DNA of 64,000 nt from Mucilaginibacter pineti (GTDB lineage Bacteria > Bacteroidota > Bacteroidia > Sphingobacteriales > Sphingobacteriaceae): NCBI RefSeq assembly GCF_900101875.1, contig NZ_FNAI01000001.1:1018569-1082568 (forward strand), read 5' to 3'. Below are positions 6,899 to 15,175 of the stretch, in pieces. Positions within the stretch are counted from its first letter, which is position 1, and each line of letters starts with the position of its first letter. The notes beneath the pieces were generated by a model that did no database searches, had not been told where the DNA came from, and saw only the letters and a list, made by a program, of their open reading frames with translations. The translations under genes were made by a program, and so were the position numbers.

Positions 6899-8796
6899 GC
6901 AACAACAATACTAATCATTCATTAGGCAACGTACACGGCTCGGTTGATCCAGAAAGCAAAACCGGCTGGAAAAAGATCATGGCCTTTTTAGGTCCCGCCT
7001 ACTTAGTAAGCGTGGGCTACATGGACCCGGGCAACTGGGCAACCGACCTTGCCGGGGGCAGCGCCTTTGGTTATAAGCTTATATGGGTGCTGTTTGCATC
7101 AAATTTAATTGCCCTGCTGCTGCAATCGCTGGCGGCAAGGCTTGGCATCGTTCGCGGGCTCGATCTGGCACAGGCCTCTAAAAACGCTTATCCACGCTTC
7201 GTGAATTTCTGGCTGTACATACTGGCCCAGATAGCCATTATAGCCTGCGATCTGGCCGAGATCATTGGTATGGCCATCGGTTTAAAATTGCTGTTTCACC
7301 TGCCGCTTATCTGGGGGGTATCATTAACCATTACCGATACCGTGCTGATGCTTTGGCTCATGAACAAAGGCATGCGCAAGCTGGAGGGTTTTATTATTTC
7401 GATGATCTTTATTATCGGCATCTCCTTTTTGGTAGAGATGTTTATTGTAGGGCCGGATATTGTGGATGTTGCCAAAGGTTTTATCCCCAGCAATTTGTTT
7501 GGGCAGGATAAGGTGAGCCAGCAAATGCTGTACATTGCCATTGGTATAATTGGTGCCACGGTAATGCCGCATAACCTGTACCTGCACTCGTCGCTGGTGC
7601 AAACACGCAAGATAACCCGCACCGAGGAGGGCTTTAAATCTGCCATAAAATTCAACCTGTTTGATACAGTTATAGCCCTCAACCTCGCATTTTTTGTGAA
7701 CGCGGCCATACTTATACTGGCGGCTACTGCCTTCTTCAAAAACGGTTATTTCCAGGTTGCCGAAATACAGGATGCCTATAAATTACTGGAACATATTTTC
7801 GGTAAAATAGCGCCCGTACTGTTTGCCGTAGCACTCATAGCATCCGGACAAAGCTCAACCATTACCGGTACCCTTGCCGGCCAAATAATTATGGAGGGCC
7901 ACATTAACCTGCGTATTGAGCCCTGGCTGCGCCGATTACTTACCCGGGTGCTGGCCATAGTACCGGCCGTTTTCACCATTATTTATTTTGGCGAAGATGC
8001 GCTGGGCAGCCTTATTATATTAAGCCAGGTAGTGCTAAGTCTGCAACTGGGCTTTGCGGTGATCCCGCTTATTCATTTTACATCTGATAAAAAGCGGATG
8101 GGTAATTTCGCCATTAGTCTTAAAGTAAAGATCCTTGCCTGGGCAAGCGCCATACTCATAGTAGGCCTGAACGCCAAACTGGTATATGACCAAATTGGCG
8201 ATTGGCTAAGCGGCAACAAAAATGCCGACATCTACATTTATGTTTTTGTAGTACCCATAGTAATAGCCATTGCTTTACTATTGCTGTATGTATTTTTACG
8301 CCCCATGCTATTTAAACACGCCGATAAGCCTGCCTACGTACCGCATGGCATTGCCGGCGCTATTACCGAGTTGGATGCCGTTACCTACAAGCATCTGGCC
8401 ATTACCATAGATTTTTCAAAGAATGATAACGACTGCCTGCGCCATGCCATTATGCAGGGCGGTAAACAAGCCACCTATACACTTATTCACGTGGTAGAAA
8501 CCGCCGGTGCCCGCTATTACGGCGGCCAGGTACTGGATAACGAAACCCAAAGTGATGCCGACAACCTCGACAAATACGTACAAGCCATGAAGAAACTTGG
8601 TTACAAAGCCGAAGCGGAGATTGGCTACGGCAGCCCCGCCACCGCCATTGCAGACATTGTGAACAAGAACGGGGTTGATTTTATAGTGATGGGATCGCAC
8701 GGGCACAAGGCACTCAAGGACCTCATATTCGGCACAACCGTAAACTCGGTAAGGCACATGGTAAATGTACCGGTGCTTATTGTGAAGCCGCAGTAG
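6895..8796 (+). CDS. mntH: Nramp-family Mn(II) transporter MntH with C-terminal UspA domain
   Basis: The 633-residue protein is an inner-membrane proton-coupled divalent-metal importer. Residues 30-475 hold about eleven hydrophobic helices with the signature motifs DPGN (44-47) and MPH (224-226). In Nramp proteins these supply the metal-site Asp, Asn and Met, and the methionine favours manganese. Residues 490-633 form a universal-stress-protein domain ending in MGSHGHKALKD...FGTTVNSV, the G-x2-G-x9-G-T/S nucleotide-binding pattern. Plain MntH is about 420 residues, so this is a fusion. The UspA part may couple transport to ATP or stress state, which is inference. Confidence 0.94.
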   Translation: MSNNNTNHSLGNVHGSVDPESKTGWKKIMAFLGPAYLVSVGYMDPGNWATDLAGGSAFGYKLIWVLFASNLIALLLQSLAARLGIVRGLDLAQASKNAYPRFVNFWLYILAQIAIIACDLAEIIGMAIGLKLLFHLPLIWGVSLTITDTVLMLWLMNKGMRKLEGFIISMIFIIGISFLVEMFIVGPDIVDVAKGFIPSNLFGQDKVSQQMLYIAIGIIGATVMPHNLYLHSSLVQTRKITRTEEGFKSAIKFNLFDTVIALNLAFFVNAAILILAATAFFKNGYFQVAEIQDAYKLLEHIFGKIAPVLFAVALIASGQSSTITGTLAGQIIMEGHINLRIEPWLRRLLTRVLAIVPAVFTIIYFGEDALGSLIILSQVVLSLQLGFAVIPLIHFTSDKKRMGNFAISLKVKILAWASAILIVGLNAKLVYDQIGDWLSGNKNADIYIYVFVVPIVIAIALLLLYVFLRPMLFKHADKPAYVPHGIAGAITELDAVTYKHLAITIDFSKNDNDCLRHAIMQGGKQATYTLIHVVETAGARYYGGQVLDNETQSDADNLDKYVQAMKKLGYKAEAEIGYGSPATAIADIVNKNGVDFIVMGSHGHKALKDLIFGTTVNSVRHMVNVPVLIVKPQ

Positions 8797-8811
8797 CGAC
8801 TGCAGATTACT

Positions 8812-8980
8812 CACCCGGCTACGCTGCGCTGGCCACCCTTTCTTTGCCTTCGGCGGAAAGAGGGGTTTGCAAAGTTTGATATTGATTAATAAACAAAACC
8901 TTCCCCACCCTCTTTCCAGCGAAGCTGAAGAGAGGGTGGACGCACGAAGTGCCGGCGGGGTGAGTAGAAATGGTTGCAGG
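8812..8980. repeat. CACCCTC(T)TTC inverted repeat family, between mntH and smpB
   Basis: The left part holds CACCCGGCTACGCTGCG, GGCCACCCTTTC and GGCGGAAAGAGGGG. The right part holds CCCACCCTCTTTCCAGCG, GAGAGGGTGG and CGGCGGGGTGAG in mirror order. Related units lie at 12832-12922, 13270-13342 and (two copies) 17858-18140. No gene is visible in 8797-9100. Confidence 0.65.
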
Positions 8981-9071
8981 TCCTATATACAAACAGTAGA
9001 GCAGATTCTTCGCTCCGCTCAGAATGACAAACTGATTATAACAACCCAAATTCGACAAGTAAAATTTTACG

Positions 9072-9079
9072 TAAGTTTG
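9072..9079 (+). promoter_or_regulatory. Candidate -7 box of smpB
   Basis: TAAGTTTG fits TAnnTTTG, 21 bases upstream of the smpB ATG. Confidence 0.5.
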
Positions 9080-9100
9080 CAGCTTTAGCTGCCCTGAAAA

Positions 9101-9553
9101 ATGATAGAGGATAAAGTATATATAAAGAACAAGAAAGCTTATTTTGAGTACCACATACTGGATAAATACGTAGCCGGGATTAAACTGCTGGGCACCGAAA
9201 TTAAATCTATCCGCGAAGGTAAGGCAAACATCAATGATGCTTTTTGTACGTTTATCAGCAACCAGCTTTACGTACGCAACCTGCATATCTCAGAATATTC
9301 GTTCGGCTCGTTTTATAACCACGAAGCTAAGCGCGACCGCGTGCTGCTGCTCAACAAAAAAGAACTCAAAAAACTCCTTACCCGCGGCGAAGAAAAAGGC
9401 CTGACCATTGTACCCCTGGCCCTATTCATTAGCGAACGCGGCTTTGCCAAACTTGAAATTGGCCTTGCCCAGGGTAAAAAAACCTTCGACAAGCGCGATA
9501 CCATGAAAGAACGCGATACCAAAATTGAAATGGACAGGGCAATGAAAAGGTAA
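9101..9553 (+). CDS. smpB: SsrA (tmRNA)-binding protein SmpB
   Basis: SmpB binds tmRNA and brings it to stalled ribosomes for trans-translation. The 150-residue product shows the conserved N-terminal NKKAYFEYHI, the LLGTEIKSIREGKANI strand, the central KRDRVLLLNKKEL, the GFAKLEIGLAQGKK loop and the basic C-terminal tail beginning KKTFDKRDTMKERD. Length and order are normal. It has its own promoter-like box and its own terminator. The tmRNA gene is not in this window. Confidence 0.96.
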   Translation: MIEDKVYIKNKKAYFEYHILDKYVAGIKLLGTEIKSIREGKANINDAFCTFISNQLYVRNLHISEYSFGSFYNHEAKRDRVLLLNKKELKKLLTRGEEKGLTIVPLALFISERGFAKLEIGLAQGKKTFDKRDTMKERDTKIEMDRAMKR

Positions 9554-9573
9554 TAAGTTATCTAAGCACATAT

Positions 9574-9613
9574 AAAAAGAAAAGAGGCGCAAATTGCGCC
9601 TCTTTTCTTTTTA
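9574..9613 (+). terminator. Terminator of smpB
   Basis: AAAAAGAAAAGAGGCGC pairs with GCGCCTCTTTTCTTTTT across a short AAATT loop. The flanking A and T tracts make it potentially active in both directions, serving the convergent lipoprotein gene too. Confidence 0.88.
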
Positions 9614-9630
9614 TAGCCATACTTTCAAGC

Positions 9631-10383
9631 TTAATCGCGGTGATGATGTCTGTGTTTTTTCTTTTTGGATGATGAATGTTTTTTCTCCGACTTTGATGAG
9701 GTGGACGGTTTATCATTCGATTTTGTTGACTGCGTATTCACTACGGCGGTTTTAACATCGGTAGAATCTTTGCTCAGCTGCTTCACCGTAAATTCATTGC
9801 TGCGCAGGCTGTATTCCAACTGGCGTTTGGCACCACTTGGTTTGGCATCCTTACCCGTACCGTTAAAGATCTGAAACTCGCGAATCAATTTACCATCACG
9901 AATATAAAAGTTATCATCGCCCCGGTAACCTTTGCGCTGTGAAACGTTGAGCCGGGGAAAATCAAGCTTATTGGCTTTATTATTATTAAACTCGTAAGCG
10001 TACACGTTGGTTCGGCTTATGGTATCCTTTGATCTGGCCTGGATAAGTATTTCGGGATTACCGTCGAGATCCATATCGGCATTGTACACATCTACAATAT
10101 TGCCCTCCAGATCACCGGTGGTGGTAGTATATTTTATACCCGATGAATCGGAATGCAGGATCATGAATGAACCAGCCTCCAATGAGCCCCGCCCCCAGCT
10201 AAACACATCATAACTTTGCCCCGGCGAAACCTCTATCAGCTTATGGTACCTGAACGGGGCCATCAGCTGCGGTTTTTTGGGTGCCGCGGGTGTGTTAACG
10301 GTTTTTGTGTCGTTGCCGCCGCAGCCTGTTACAGCGCCGGCGGCGGCCATTAAGAACAATAAATAATAAAACTTTTTAGTCAT
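9631..10383 (-). CDS. Lipoprotein with Asp-rich metal loop and His/Lys tail
   Basis: The 250-residue protein from the ATG at 10383 has a lipoprotein signal: MTKKFYYLLFLMAAAGAVTG with cleavage before Cys21. A linker rich in Lys, Pro and Asn follows. The core (about 45-200) is beta-rich and contains NADMDLDGNPEI (Asp103, 105, 107), a calcium-loop pattern seen in FG-GAP/VCBS repeats. The last 35 residues are Ser/Lys-rich and end KKKKHRHHHRD. I do not recognise a named family. A surface or periplasmic lipoprotein is likely; metal binding by loop and tail is inference. It is downstream of the GH20 gene on the same strand. Confidence 0.78.
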   Translation of the reverse strand: MTKKFYYLLFLMAAAGAVTGCGGNDTKTVNTPAAPKKPQLMAPFRYHKLIEVSPGQSYDVFSWGRGSLEAGSFMILHSDSSGIKYTTTTGDLEGNIVDVYNADMDLDGNPEILIQARSKDTISRTNVYAYEFNNNKANKLDFPRLNVSQRKGYRGDDNFYIRDGKLIREFQIFNGTGKDAKPSGAKRQLEYSLRSNEFTVKQLSKDSTDVKTAVVNTQSTKSNDKPSTSSKSEKKHSSSKKKKHRHHHRD

Positions 10384-10402
10384 TATAATTTTGTATCCTC
10401 TG

Positions 10403-12706
10403 TTAATTATACAGCGTACCGGCAATAAGCTCTGCCTTGCCCTTTACCGGTGAAGTTATGAAAACTTTTAACGTTCCGGAACCTCCCGCATCAACATATT
10501 TAAGGGTAAAACGGTGATAGCCCTTCAGCAAGGCTGTTGCACCTTCCTGTTCGGTAACGGTATGTTTGCCATCATTATCTACCACAACCTGGTCATCTAT
10601 CAGCAACACCGCTCCGTTACCACTTTGTACGGAGAAGCCATAACCGCCATCAGCATCAATGTTAATAAATCCGCTGTAAATTACACCATACTTACCTTTA
10701 CTTTTTCTAAAATCGGCAGTGCTGAAGGTTTTTACCGTGCCGCTATCGGTTGGTGCAAGGTTACTTAACTGACCCGTGTAATTATAGGTACCGGTGAATA
10801 ACTGGTATTTTAATCCGCTTGTGGTACCTGTATAGTTAACGGCTGCCAATGGTGCTTTATTATAAACCATGGTGCGGGTTACATTGCTCCTTTTGCCAGA
10901 TGGCGTTATTACAATGGTTTGCAGCTCGCGGTATTGATCGATGGGTACATTATAGGTCATGGGTATGTGGTACTCATTGTCGGTTTCGCGCGGAGTGTAG
11001 CCGTCAATAGTATAATAAACCTTGGCACCCTCCACCGGCGATTTTAGCTGCACGGTAAGTTGTGTGCCTATCATGGTGGTGTCCTTTGCACCAATAGCCA
11101 CAGGCACATGGTAATCGAATCCGTTTTTATCCAGCCACGCTAAATGACCGGGTAGCCTTGTTTCAGAAAAGTCCTTAAAACTCTTATTCTCCAACGGCGA
11201 CCACGCAATCTCCGATAAGGCCAGCAAGCGCGGCAGCAACATAAATTCCACCTTATTATCAGTACCTATATACTCTGTCCACAGGTTGGCCTGTACGCCC
11301 ATAACGTATTTCTTTTGCTCGGCAGTAAGTGCTTCGGGAGTGGGATCGTAACTGTAAATTTTTGAGAGCGGCTCATTACCGCCAATGCTCAGCGGCTCCT
11401 GGCTTGGTTTGCCCTGCCCATGATCTATATATAAACCGTGGCTGCCGGGCGTCATGATAACATTGTGTTTTTGCTGGGCAGCAGCAATGCCGCCTTCTTC
11501 GCCGCGCCAGCTCATAACAGCCGCGTTAGGTGCAAGACCGCCTTCCAGGATCTCGTCCCAGCCTATGATATTGCGACCTTTGGCGTTCACAAATTTCTCT
11601 ATCCGCTGGATGAAATAACTTTGTAACGCATCCTCATCCTTCAGCTTTAATTTTTTGATAAGCTGCTGGCAAAATGGTGAATTTTTCCAGGCAGTTTTAG
11701 GGGCTTCGTCGCCGCCTATATGAATATATTTACTCGGGAACAGCGCAATCACCTCGGTTAATACATCCTGCAAAAAGGCAAATGTTTTATCGGTAGGACA
11801 ATAGATCTCCGGGAACACGCCCCATGTTTCGGCAGTTTTATAAGTTTTTGATGGATCGCAGCTTAATTCAGGATAAGCAGCTAAGGCAGCGGATGAATGG
11901 CCCGGCATCTCAATTTCAGGCACAATGTTGATGTACCTGTCGGCCGCATATTTTATCACATCACGGATTTGATCCTGGGTATAAAAACCACCGTAAGGGG
12001 TATTGTCAAATTGTTGCGGTGTACGGTCGTGATAATTGCCTATCACGGTTTGCGCGCGCATGCTGCTTATCTGGGTAAGTTTTGGGTATTTTTTTATTTC
12101 GATGCGCCAGCCCTGATCATCGGTTAAGTGCCAGTGAAAGTTATTAAGCTTGTAGGCAGCCAGCAGGTCGATGTATCTTTTAACCATTTCTACCGAGAAG
12201 AAATGGCGACAAACATCAAGCATGGCACCACGATAACCGAAACGCGGATAATCTTCTACCTCCAAACATGGCAGCTTAGCGGTAGCAGCGCGCTCGGCGG
12301 GAAACAATTGCATAAGGGTTTGAATACCATAAAAAAGTCCCGATCCTTTACCTTCAACCGTAATTTGCTGCGGTGTAATGGTTAAGCGGTAACCTTCGGC
12401 AGGCAGGTTTTCGGTACCGGCAGATGTTAGTGTGATAACGTTTGATGTACGGGCGCCCTTAATTACAATTGCCTTATTATAAGCCTGTTTATTGGCCAGG
12501 TAATCCTTAAAAAATAATACCGCCTTGTTCGATGGTGAATCGGCCTGGATGGTGGTTTCCTGACTCAGCACAAACTGACCGGTCGACTTTTTTAACGATA
12601 CCGGCGCCGGGATAATCCCCGAATAAGGATCGGCATCCTGGGCATTCACAACAATTGCAAATGATGTAAGCAGGACAAACAACATTAAGGAAGCTTTTTT
12701 ATACAT
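10403..12706 (-). CDS. Secreted beta-N-acetylhexosaminidase (GH20) with PA14 domain
   Basis: This 767-residue enzyme would release terminal GlcNAc or GalNAc from chitin or glycan chains outside the cytoplasm. MYKKASLMLFVLLTSFAIVV is a signal peptide ending at NAQ. GH20b (about 30-145) precedes the catalytic barrel (about 150-500). The barrel carries RHFFSVEMVKRYID, HWHLTDDQGWR and the catalytic pair in HIGGDEAPKTAW (Asp333-Glu334). A chitobiase-type C-terminal domain follows (VYYTIDGYTPRETDN), then a PA14 domain (about 635-765) that probably binds glycan. An alternative start lies two codons upstream at 12712. The spacer before the start is mostly repeats. Confidence 0.93.
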   Translation of the reverse strand: MYKKASLMLFVLLTSFAIVVNAQDADPYSGIIPAPVSLKKSTGQFVLSQETTIQADSPSNKAVLFFKDYLANKQAYNKAIVIKGARTSNVITLTSAGTENLPAEGYRLTITPQQITVEGKGSGLFYGIQTLMQLFPAERAATAKLPCLEVEDYPRFGYRGAMLDVCRHFFSVEMVKRYIDLLAAYKLNNFHWHLTDDQGWRIEIKKYPKLTQISSMRAQTVIGNYHDRTPQQFDNTPYGGFYTQDQIRDVIKYAADRYINIVPEIEMPGHSSAALAAYPELSCDPSKTYKTAETWGVFPEIYCPTDKTFAFLQDVLTEVIALFPSKYIHIGGDEAPKTAWKNSPFCQQLIKKLKLKDEDALQSYFIQRIEKFVNAKGRNIIGWDEILEGGLAPNAAVMSWRGEEGGIAAAQQKHNVIMTPGSHGLYIDHGQGKPSQEPLSIGGNEPLSKIYSYDPTPEALTAEQKKYVMGVQANLWTEYIGTDNKVEFMLLPRLLALSEIAWSPLENKSFKDFSETRLPGHLAWLDKNGFDYHVPVAIGAKDTTMIGTQLTVQLKSPVEGAKVYYTIDGYTPRETDNEYHIPMTYNVPIDQYRELQTIVITPSGKRSNVTRTMVYNKAPLAAVNYTGTTSGLKYQLFTGTYNYTGQLSNLAPTDSGTVKTFSTADFRKSKGKYGVIYSGFINIDADGGYGFSVQSGNGAVLLIDDQVVVDNDGKHTVTEQEGATALLKGYHRFTLKYVDAGGSGTLKVFITSPVKGKAELIAGTLYN

Positions 12707-12831
12707 AATCATAGGATATTGGTGGTAAATTGTGAATATAGAGTTTTTAAAAAAATATAAGAAGTTTTGAATTGCGAAAACGTTTGCATAACTTTTTATA
12801 AGCCTTGGGGGAACGCAAATTACCATGTTGT

Positions 12832-12922
12832 TTGGTGGCTCTGCTTGGCGGTTCGACTCACCCCGCCGGCACTTCGTGCGGCGACTCTCTCTGCGGCTTC
12901 GCCGCAAAGAGGGTGAGGACAT
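12832..12922. repeat. CACCCTC-family inverted repeat
   Basis: GACTCACCCCGCCGGCACTT, GTGCGGCGACTC and CGGCTTCGCCGCAAAGAGGG form the recurring unit, here between the GH20 and trxB genes. See also 8812-8980 and 17858-18140. The gap 12707-13444 contains no gene that I can support. Confidence 0.6.
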
Positions 12923-12952
12923 TTTTTTCTTTCTATAGATTTCTTTAAACTC

Positions 12953-13254
12953 ACTTGCGCTCGTTTGTAACGAGTGCTTAACACAGTTACGCGATTGCAT
13001 CGCGACAATGCGTTGTAAACGCAAAAACACTTTAAGCACTCGTTACAAACCACAGGTGTTGGGAAGAGTAAAATGTTGGCATTCCCATACGAGGACCGAG
13101 TGAGAAATCTTATGCGTTATGTTATTGGAACTTTGCATTCCGCAGAAGATTTCTCCTTCGCGCCACGCTTTTACCCGCCCGGGCTCTATCGAAATGACAA
13201 ACTTTTTATAAAATTCAGTCTTCCCAACACCTGTGGTTACAAAAGAGCGCAAGT
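12953..13254. repeat. Three-level nested palindrome
   Basis: The outer arms are ACTTGCGCTCGTTTGTAAC (12953-12971) and GTTACAAAAGAGCGCAAGT (13236-13254), nearly exact reverse complements. Inside them GTTTGTAACGAGTGCTTA (12963-12980) pairs exactly with TAAGCACTCGTTACAAAC (13033-13050). A further exact pair, CCACAGGTGTTGGGAAG (13050-13066) and its complement at 13220-13236, surrounds a GTCATTTCGA-type repeat. The order suggests successive insertions of palindromes into palindromes. Confidence 0.75.
13074..13198. repeat. GTCATTTCGA palindromic repeat, copy 3 (left end decayed)
   Basis: The right end ATCGAAATGACAAACTTTTT and inner AGAAATCTTATGCG...GAAGATTTCTCC match the family. The left GTCATTTCGA has diverged. 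It occupies the centre of the nested palindrome 12953-13254. Confidence 0.7.
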
Positions 13255-13269
13255 AGGACACGCTTTTTT

Positions 13270-13342
13270 AACTATACCCCGCCCCTCTTTCCGCCGAAGG
13301 CGAAGAGAGGGTGACCAAGCGTAGCGATGGTCGGGTGAGTCC
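13270..13342. repeat. CACCCTC-family repeat
   Basis: CCCCGCCCCTCTTTCCGCCG, GGCGAAGAGAGGGTGACC and GGTCGGGTGAGTCCGGCGG repeat the family pattern next to trxB. Confidence 0.6.
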
Positions 13343-13380
13343 GGCGGTAGTTTACACGCACAAGCCCCCCCCAAACCGTA

Positions 13381-13416
13381 AACAAACAAAAAAGGCCACT
13401 TTTTCAAGCAGCCTTT
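13381..13416 (-). terminator. Terminator of trxB
   Basis: On the minus strand AAAGGC-TG-CTT, loop, AAG-TG-GCCTTT is followed by TTTTTGTTTGTT, 29 bases after the trxB stop. Confidence 0.75.
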
Positions 13417-13444
13417 CAAATATATTTCTTTTCCGATAAAGAGC

Positions 13445-14401
13445 TTACGCCGTTACCACATGCTCTTTGGCTGCCAGGTAGCGTTCTGCATCAATGGCGG
13501 CCATACAACCTGTACCGGCGGCAGTAACTGCCTGGCGGTAGATGTGATCCTGGGCATCGCCGCAGCAAAATACGCCTTCAACATTGGTTTCTGTTGATCC
13601 GGGGCGAGTTTTAATGTAACCGGTTTCGTCCATATGGATCCAGCCTTTAAAAATATCGGTGTTGGGGTGGTGACCAATGGCCACAAAAAAGCCCGTAACA
13701 TCAAGGTCGGTATCGGTGTTGGTTACGTTATTGGTAACTTTTACGCCGGTAACGCTTTGTCCGTCGCCAAGGATCTCCTTGGTTTCGGTGTTGTACAGTA
13801 TCTCGATATTGGGGGTATTCAACACGCGATGAACCATTGCCTTTGAGGCACGGAACTCATCACGGCGAACAATCATATAAACCTTGCGGCATAATTTGGC
13901 AAGGTAAGTAGCTTCTTCGGCAGCGGTATCACCGGCACCTACAATGGCTACGTCCTGTCCTTTAAAGAAAAACCCGTCGCAAACGGCACAAGCCGATACG
14001 CCAAAGCCGCTGTATTTTTGTTCAGAATCTAACCCAAGCCATTTGGCAGATGCGCCTGTTGAAATAATAACAGTATCGGCAAGTATGGTTTTTACCTCAT
14101 CAACCACCACCTTGTGCGGCAAGCTGGTAAAATCTACCGAACTCACATAGCCAAAACGGATATCGGTACCCAGGCGTTCGGCCTGTTTACGAAAATCTTC
14201 CATCATTTCGGGGCCCATGATGCCCAAAGGATAACCGGGAAAGTTCTCTACATCGGTAGTTTGGGTAAGCTGTCCGCCGGCTAATAAACCGGTGTACATT
14301 ACGGGTTTCAGATCAGCCCGTGAAGCATATATTGCGGCAGTGTAACCAGCCGGGCCCGAACCAATGATCAGGCATTTTACGTGTTCTAATTCTTCAGACA
14401 T
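13445..14401 (-). CDS. trxB: Thioredoxin-disulfide reductase
   Basis: The enzyme passes electrons from NADPH through FAD to thioredoxin. The 318-residue protein has the FAD motif GSGPAG (14-19), the redox pair CAVC (Cys138, Cys141), the NADPH motif GAGDTA and the C-terminal GVFCCGDAQD FAD segment. Length and domain order match the low-molecular-weight class. A terminator follows on its strand, so it appears monocistronic. A secreted thioredoxin-fold protein is present at 30.9 kb, but it would be a different compartment's partner. Confidence 0.96.
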   Translation of the reverse strand: MSEELEHVKCLIIGSGPAGYTAAIYASRADLKPVMYTGLLAGGQLTQTTDVENFPGYPLGIMGPEMMEDFRKQAERLGTDIRFGYVSSVDFTSLPHKVVVDEVKTILADTVIISTGASAKWLGLDSEQKYSGFGVSACAVCDGFFFKGQDVAIVGAGDTAAEEATYLAKLCRKVYMIVRRDEFRASKAMVHRVLNTPNIEILYNTETKEILGDGQSVTGVKVTNNVTNTDTDLDVTGFFVAIGHHPNTDIFKGWIHMDETGYIKTRPGSTETNVEGVFCCGDAQDHIYRQAVTAAGTGCMAAIDAERYLAAKEHVVTA

Positions 14402-14487
14402 TTGTTGCTAAATGAGATGCGAATTTAAGGTTTCCGGGGGTATTAAGCAATAGCAGATGGTCAGTATATTGCCATTGTTTGGCGGGG

Positions 14488-14901
14488 TTACAGTTGATGT
14501 AAAACATAGTATATGATTACACTTGCTATCAGTAAAACTCCTATTATAAATAACACAGGGGCAAGAAATTTGGTGAACGTGTTATCAATTATAAAATGCT
14601 TGTAGTTGGCAGGATCATAAATTACACTAACACTGTCACCTTCCTTATATACGGATGGACGGCTGCCCAACTTATAAGTTTCCGTTATCCATTCTTTATC
14701 TTCTGTTAAATATCTTATTACAGGATAATACATCGATGAATTGGTTTCGTCATCTGTGCTTTCTTCAATTCTGAAAACCACGCCATTAACTTTAACACCG
14801 GTTTTAATCAGTTTCCGGCGTTCGTTAAATTTACCTGCACCAAGCACGGCCAGAAAAGCACCACCGGTAAGCAATATCAGTTCATCGTAATTTACGTTCA
14901 T
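14488..14901 (-). CDS. DUF3592-like membrane protein
   Basis: The 137-residue protein has a hydrophobic segment at each end (about 6-24 and 112-134) around a beta-rich soluble middle. The middle contains GVKVNGVVFRIEES, YYPVIRYLTEDKEW and EGDSVSVIYDPANY, the pattern of DUF3592 proteins. In those, the loop faces the periplasm between two helices. No function is known for the family. It follows a 258-base run of short phrase repeats on its 3' side. Confidence 0.75.
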   Translation of the reverse strand: MNVNYDELILLTGGAFLAVLGAGKFNERRKLIKTGVKVNGVVFRIEESTDDETNSSMYYPVIRYLTEDKEWITETYKLGSRPSVYKEGDSVSVIYDPANYKHFIIDNTFTKFLAPVLFIIGVLLIASVIIYYVLHQL

Positions 14902-14914
14902 TGTTTTTATTTTC

Positions 14915-15172
14915 GTCTGAACCTTGATTAAACAGATTAAAGGATTATCAGGATTCTTTTATCCTTGTTCTTTTGTCCTTTGTCCTTGTTCTTTCCGTCC
15001 TTGTTCTTTTGTCTGAACCTTGATTAAACGAATTAAAGGATTACCAGGATTCTTTTATCCTTATTATTTTGTCTTTTGTACTTGCTCCTTCTGTCCTTTG
15101 TCCTTATTCTTTCCGTCCTTACTCTTTTGTCCTTATTCTTTTGTCCTTATTCTTTCCGTCCTTACTCCAAAA
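14915..15172. repeat. Direct phrase repeats upstream of the DUF3592 stop-side spacer
   Basis: GTCTGAACCTTGATTAAAC followed by a GATTAAAGGATTA-type phrase and CAGGATTCTTTTATCCTT occurs at 14915 and again at 15011, a 96-base offset. Between and after them runs a TTGTCCTT/TTCTTTCCGTCC array. The GTCTGAACC phrase recurs at 22229 and 43354. Confidence 0.65.
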
Positions 15173-15175
15173 AAC

